Part shown: one piece after another, positions 60,863 to 64,000 of the stretch
Numbering within the stretch: the stretch's first letter is position 1
Layout: the number at the start of each line of letters is the position of its first letter
NCBI RefSeq assembly: GCF_002803065.1
Contig: NZ_NNBL01000001.1
Location: 346,734-410,733, forward strand
Length of the DNA stretch: 64,000 nt
Reading direction: 5' to 3'
Origin: Streptomyces sp. CB01635
Lineage (GTDB): Bacteria; Actinomycetota; Actinomycetes; Streptomycetales; Streptomycetaceae
Notes under the pieces: generated by a model
What the model saw: the letters and a program-made list of their open reading frames with translations, nothing else
Told to the model about the DNA's origin: nothing
The model's database searches: none
Translations under genes and position numbers: made by a program

Positions 60863-61876
60863 ATGGGCGAGCACATCATCGAGGCGCGGGCCCTCACCAA
60901 GCGGTTCCGCGTCGCGAGGAAACGGCCCGGGATGCGCGGGGCGCTGCGCCACCTGGTCCGCGGCGAGTGGGAGGACAGGACCGCCGTCGACGCCGTCGAC
61001 CTGCGCGTGGCGCCCGGCGAGAGCGTCGCCTACGTCGGCCCGAACGGCGCCGGCAAGTCGACCACCGTCAAGATGCTCACCGGCGTCCTCACCCCGACCT
61101 CGGGCGACCTGCGCGTCGCGGGCGTCGTCCCGTACGAGGACCGGGTCGCCAACGCGCGGAACATCGGCGTCGTCTTCGGGCAGCGCACCCAGCTGTGGTG
61201 GGACCTGCCCGTGCGCGAGTCGTTCCGCCTGCTCGGCGACATCTACCTCGTCCCGAAGCGGGAGTTCGACCCCCGCCTGGACGAACTGATCGCACTCCTC
61301 GGCATCGAGGACCTCCTGGAGCGGCCCGTCCGGCAGCTCTCGCTCGGCCAGCGCGTGCGGTGCGACGTGGCGGCCTCGCTGCTGCACGCGCCGCCCGTCC
61401 TCTTCCTCGACGAACCCACGATCGGCCTCGACGTCTCGGTGAAGGCCCGGCTCCGCGAGTTCCTCGCCACCCTGCACCGCGAGCGCGGCGTCACCGTCGT
61501 GCTCACCTCGCACGACCTCGGCGACGTCGAGTCCCTGTGTACCCGCATCGTCCTGATCGACCGCGCACGGATCCTCCTCGACATGCCGGTCAGCGACATG
61601 CTCGCCCGTTACGGCACGCGCCGCACCGTCACCGTGAGCGGCGCCGATCGGCTCACCGCCGTGCCGCTCGAAGGGTGCTTCGGCGATGGCGTGACGGTCC
61701 GTCAAAAAGACGCCAACACCCTTGAGATCGGCTACGACTGCAACGCCCTCGCCACTCGTGACGTCATCGCCCAGGCCCTCGCCACCCTCCCCGTGGACGA
61801 CATCCAGGTCGGCGCGCCCAGCATCGAGGAGATCATCCGGAACCTGTACGAGGGCGGAGTGGATGCCGCTCTCTAG
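60863..61876 (+). CDS. ABC exporter ATP-binding protein (ABC-2 / DUF990-associated type)
   Basis: The 337-residue ATPase has Walker A G-P-N-G-A-G-K-S-T (59-67), a Q-loop in F-G-Q-R-T-Q-L-W-W-D, signature L-S-L-G-Q-R-V-R (159-166), Walker B V-L-F-L-D-E-P (179-185) and the switch His in L-T-S-H-D. The C-terminal 90 residues form the regulatory tail of DrrA-like exporters. The G-Q-R-T-Q-L-W-W-D-L-P segment is typical of ATPases paired with two ABC-2 permeases, as here. AAAGG precedes the ATG. Its end overlaps the first permease gene by 14 bp. Confidence 0.9.
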   Translation: MGEHIIEARALTKRFRVARKRPGMRGALRHLVRGEWEDRTAVDAVDLRVAPGESVAYVGPNGAGKSTTVKMLTGVLTPTSGDLRVAGVVPYEDRVANARNIGVVFGQRTQLWWDLPVRESFRLLGDIYLVPKREFDPRLDELIALLGIEDLLERPVRQLSLGQRVRCDVAASLLHAPPVLFLDEPTIGLDVSVKARLREFLATLHRERGVTVVLTSHDLGDVESLCTRIVLIDRARILLDMPVSDMLARYGTRRTVTVSGADRLTAVPLEGCFGDGVTVRQKDANTLEIGYDCNALATRDVIAQALATLPVDDIQVGAPSIEEIIRNLYEGGVDAAL

Positions 61877-62762
61877 GGCACCCGAGCCCGCGCGCCCCGT
61901 ACACCCCGGCCCTGCGCACCCCGTACACCCCGCCCCCGGGCACCCCGTACACCCGGTGCGCCCCACCGTTCGCGCCCCCTACCGCTCCCTCTACCTCGCC
62001 TCGCTCCAGCAGGCTCTCGCCCACCGCCGCGCCGTCCTCGTCGACCTCGCGGGCAACGCCGTCTGGGCGGCCGTTCTCTACTACCTCTGGCGCTCGATCT
62101 TCGCCGGCGCCACCAGCGTCGGCGGGTACTCCTGGGACCAGATGCGCACCTACGTCCTGCTCTCCTTCGCGCTCGGCCAACTCCTCGCGTTCCAGGCCGA
62201 GATGCAGATGCACAGGGACATCCGCAGCGGCCAGGTCGCCCTCGACCTCGTACGCCCCGTGAACTATCCGGCGATGCAGCTCGTCAGGGCACTCGGCGCC
62301 GGTACCCCGCACATGGCCGGCGCACTCGCAGGAACCGCCGTCATCGGCGGAGTGCTGCTGCACGCGCTGCCCCCGCACTCGCCGGCCGCCGCGCTGCTGT
62401 TCCTGCTCACCCTGGCCGTCGGGGTCACCGTCAACGCGATGCTCTGCTTCCTCGCCAGCCTGCTCTGCTTCTGGACGGAGAGCGCGTACGGCCTGATCCT
62501 GGCGCGGCAGGCCGTGACCACCTTCATGGCGGGCGGCATGGTTCCCCTCGCCCTCTTCCCGGCGCCGCTGCGCGTCGTCGCCGAGTGGCTGCCGTTCAGC
62601 GCCATCGTGTCCACGCCCGTGCAGATGTACCTGGGCCGGCTCACCGGTGACGACGCCTTGCTCGCCCTAGGACGCCAACTCGCCTGGACCGTGGTCATGT
62701 CGGCCCTCACGGTCCGGCTGTGGCGGGCGGCGCGCCACCACCTGACCGTCAACGGAGGATGA
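61863..62762 (+). CDS. ABC-2 family permease with H-P-V-H-P repeat tail
   Basis: The 299-residue permease begins with a Pro/His-rich cytosolic tail of about 40 residues made from a 24-bp tandem repeat. Six transmembrane helices follow, starting near A-V-L-V-D-L-A-G-N. The motif D-I-R-S-G-Q-V-A-L-D-L-V-R-P-V-N before helix 3 is the DUF990 signature. It forms a heterodimeric export channel with the next gene. The ATG overlaps the ATPase gene by 14 bp, and the stop overlaps the ribosome site of the second permease. Confidence 0.87.
   Translation: MPLSRAPEPARPVHPGPAHPVHPAPGHPVHPVRPTVRAPYRSLYLASLQQALAHRRAVLVDLAGNAVWAAVLYYLWRSIFAGATSVGGYSWDQMRTYVLLSFALGQLLAFQAEMQMHRDIRSGQVALDLVRPVNYPAMQLVRALGAGTPHMAGALAGTAVIGGVLLHALPPHSPAAALLFLLTLAVGVTVNAMLCFLASLLCFWTESAYGLILARQAVTTFMAGGMVPLALFPAPLRVVAEWLPFSAIVSTPVQMYLGRLTGDDALLALGRQLAWTVVMSALTVRLWRAARHHLTVNGG
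61895..61954 (+). repeat. In-frame tandem repeat, period 24 bp, three copies
   Basis: The unit core CCCCGTACACCC starts at 61895, 61919 and 61943, exactly 24 bp apart. Each period adds eight residues of the form P-V-H-P-x-P-x-H to the permease N-terminus. The last copy is slightly degenerate. Because the period is a multiple of three, copy number can change without breaking the frame. Confidence 0.8.
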
Positions 62763-62765
62763 CCC

Positions 62766-63584
62766 GTGCCGAGCCCCAGCCCGGGACACCCCAGCCTCAG
62801 ATACCTGTCGAGCGCGGCCAAGCTGTACCGGATCAGGCTCCAGTCGCAGCTGGAGTACAAGGCGGACTTCGTGATCGGCGTGCTCGGCGCGTTCTGTCTG
62901 CACGCCGCCGGGTTCGGAACGGTGTGGATCATCCTGCGGCAGGTCCCGGACATCGCCGGGTGGACGATCTGGCAGCTGTCGGTGACCTACGCGCTCGCGA
63001 TCGTCCCGCGCGGCCTGTGCGTGATGCTCTTCGACGGGGTGTGGGAGCTGCGACACCTGGTCGTGAAGGGGGAGTTCGACCAGTTCCTGACCCGGCCGCT
63101 CTCGCCGCTCCTCCAGCTGTGCACCCTGCGGGCGAACCCGGCCGGCGCGGGCGACGTCGTCCTCGGCCTGACGCTCCTCGTCCTCGCGGCACGCCACGGA
63201 GCCTTCGCCGTGAGCGCCGCGTCCCTCACCGTGCTCGTCGCTGCGGTCGCCAACGGCGTGGTCGTCGTCGGCTCGCTCAACCTGGCCACGAACAGCCTCG
63301 TGTTCTGGGACGGCGCCGAGCAGAACAGCGTCTCGATCCTGGTGGGCAACACCGCCGACCTCGCCAAGTTCCCCCTCACGCTCTACGACTCCGCCGTCGC
63401 GTTCGTCTTCACGTTCGTGCTGCCCTTCGGCCTCCTGAGTTACTACCCGACGCTGGCGCTGGCCTCCGGCGGCCTCGAAATCCTCGGCCGTATCGCCCTG
63501 TTGCTCCTCGGCGGCGCCGCGACGCTGACGGTGGCCGGGCTGATCTGGCGGGCCGGTCTGCGGCGGTACCAGGGCGCGGGCTGA
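62766..63584 (+). CDS. ABC-2 family permease (second subunit)
   Basis: The 272-residue permease has about six transmembrane helices and the DUF990-like V-K-G-E-F-D-Q-F-L-T-R-P-L-S-P segment at about 100-114. It pairs with the preceding permease and the DrrA-like ATPase to make an exporter. The GTG start follows GGAGG, and the gap to the previous stop is 3 bp. A strong bidirectional terminator follows. Confidence 0.87.
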   Translation: MPSPSPGHPSLRYLSSAAKLYRIRLQSQLEYKADFVIGVLGAFCLHAAGFGTVWIILRQVPDIAGWTIWQLSVTYALAIVPRGLCVMLFDGVWELRHLVVKGEFDQFLTRPLSPLLQLCTLRANPAGAGDVVLGLTLLVLAARHGAFAVSAASLTVLVAAVANGVVVVGSLNLATNSLVFWDGAEQNSVSILVGNTADLAKFPLTLYDSAVAFVFTFVLPFGLLSYYPTLALASGGLEILGRIALLLLGGAATLTVAGLIWRAGLRRYQGAG

Positions 63585-63607
63585 GCGGCCCGTACGGACA
63601 CGGCGAA

Positions 63608-63638
63608 GGGCCCCGCACGCCGAAAGCGTGCGGGGCCC
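63608..63638. terminator. Strong bidirectional terminator
   Basis: GGGCCCCGCACGC (63608-63620) and GCGTGCGGGGCCC (63626-63638) are perfectly complementary with a CGAAA loop. It is followed on the plus strand by CCGTTCTT. It separates the convergent exporter and NPCBM genes. Confidence 0.85.
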
Positions 63639-63657
63639 CGTTCTTCACGGCCTCATG

Positions 63658-64000
63658 TCAGCCGCAGAGCCACTTCGCCCCGCCCCAGCTGGCGTGGTCG
63701 TTGCCGTTCCCGTCGCCACCGTCACCGACGACGAGCTCGACGTACTTGGCGCCGGAGACGTCGGCGTCCAGCTCGTACGCGCTGTCCGACGCCTTCAGGA
63801 CCGGGCTCTCGGCGACCTTCCTGCCGTCCGCCAGGACACTGAACTGGACCGAGCCCGCGGTCTTCTGCGCGTCGTCGACACCCACCTGGGCGGTGAACGC
63901 CGCGCAGCCTCCGCCGAGGTAGTACTTCACGTCGGCGGGCGCGTGCGTGCCGAGGCCCTTGGGGAAGGCCGTTCCGCCGATGCTGATCGGCTGCCCGTCG
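63658..64000 (-). CDS. NPCBM-domain protein, C-terminal fragment
   Basis: The frame is open to the window edge, so this is the last 113 codons of a longer gene. The residues follow the NPCBM pattern: I-S-I-G-G-T-A-F-P-K-G-L-G-T-H-A-P, then Y-Y-L-G-G-G-C, F-T-A-Q-V-G-V-D-D and a closing Y-V-E-L-V-V-G-D-G-G-D-G-N-G-N-D-H-A-S-W. NPCBM modules bind sugars and are usually attached to secreted glycoside hydrolases such as alpha-galactosidases. The final G-A-K-W-L-C-G holds a Cys that may pair with the Cys of G-G-G-C. The catalytic part is outside the window. Confidence 0.85.
   Translation of the reverse strand, partial: DGQPISIGGTAFPKGLGTHAPADVKYYLGGGCAAFTAQVGVDDAQKTAGSVQFSVLADGRKVAESPVLKASDSAYELDADVSGAKYVELVVGDGGDGNGNDHASWGGAKWLCG

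Noticed and set aside
61895..61954. Short regular repeats considered as a CRISPR array
   Set aside because: The period is only 24 bp with about 12 bp conserved, the repeats are in frame within a permease gene and no cas gene is present.
1..64000. rRNA, tRNA, transposase, integrase and phage genes
   Set aside because: Looked for and not seen. The only mobile-like sequence is the non-coding repeat near 60.7 kb.

Overview
This window is about 70 percent G+C and has the look of a Streptomyces chromosome. GTG and TTG starts follow purine-rich Shine-Dalgarno sites, Tat and lipoprotein signals are frequent, a rare in-frame TTA codon occurs once, and the sulfur operon has the gene order I remember for Streptomyces. 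I saw no rRNA, tRNA, CRISPR array, phage module or transposase. The window is cut inside a gene at both ends: a PDZ-domain C-terminus at the left and an NPCBM-domain protein at the right.

1-22.8 kb is mostly housekeeping and carbohydrate metabolism. The three trehalose genes treZ, treY and treX (glgX type) all lie on the minus strand but are separated by unrelated genes: an acetyltransferase, a DUF1707-FHA protein, an M14 peptidase and an MFS transporter. After them come a Tat-exported protein, a secreted copper-amine-oxidase-like protein with an altered cofactor motif, a SAV2148-type HEPN protein, a DEDDh exonuclease and a Tat-exported GH95 fucosidase with a ricin-type lectin tail.

22.9-35 kb is catabolic and accessory. 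A sugar ABC importer lacks its own ATPase. Next is an aromatic or ether degradation island: a Rieske O-demethylase, a 54-residue Cys/His protein and a VanB-type reductase overlap by 4 bp each. IclR and MarR regulators follow, then a divergent SDR / amidohydrolase / acyl-CoA ligase / MaoC operon. A macrolide-type glycosyltransferase follows, driven by what looks like a leaderless promoter with a 14-bp palindrome between its -35 and -10.

35-43 kb holds a CDP-alcohol phosphatidyltransferase, an MMPL exporter, a secreted subtilisin with a structured upstream region, several small conserved genes and a ketopantoate reductase. 43-52.7 kb is the assimilatory sulfur operon on the minus strand: a 27-residue leader peptide, sulfite reductase, a 59-residue zinc-ribbon protein, cysH, cysC, cysD, cysN, a sulfonate-type ABC importer and a CbiX-type chelatase that would supply siroheme for the reductase.

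52.8-64 kb carries two secreted proteins (a parallel beta-helix protein and a DUF3472 protein) and then a compact cluster I cannot match to a known pathway. It has a GSA-type aminotransferase, an SDR lacking its catalytic Ser and Tyr, a PhyH-family oxygenase, a GT2 glycosyltransferase and a three-gene ABC exporter. A MITE-like inverted-repeat element sits just before the exporter. This cluster is the best candidate in the window for an undescribed small-molecule system.
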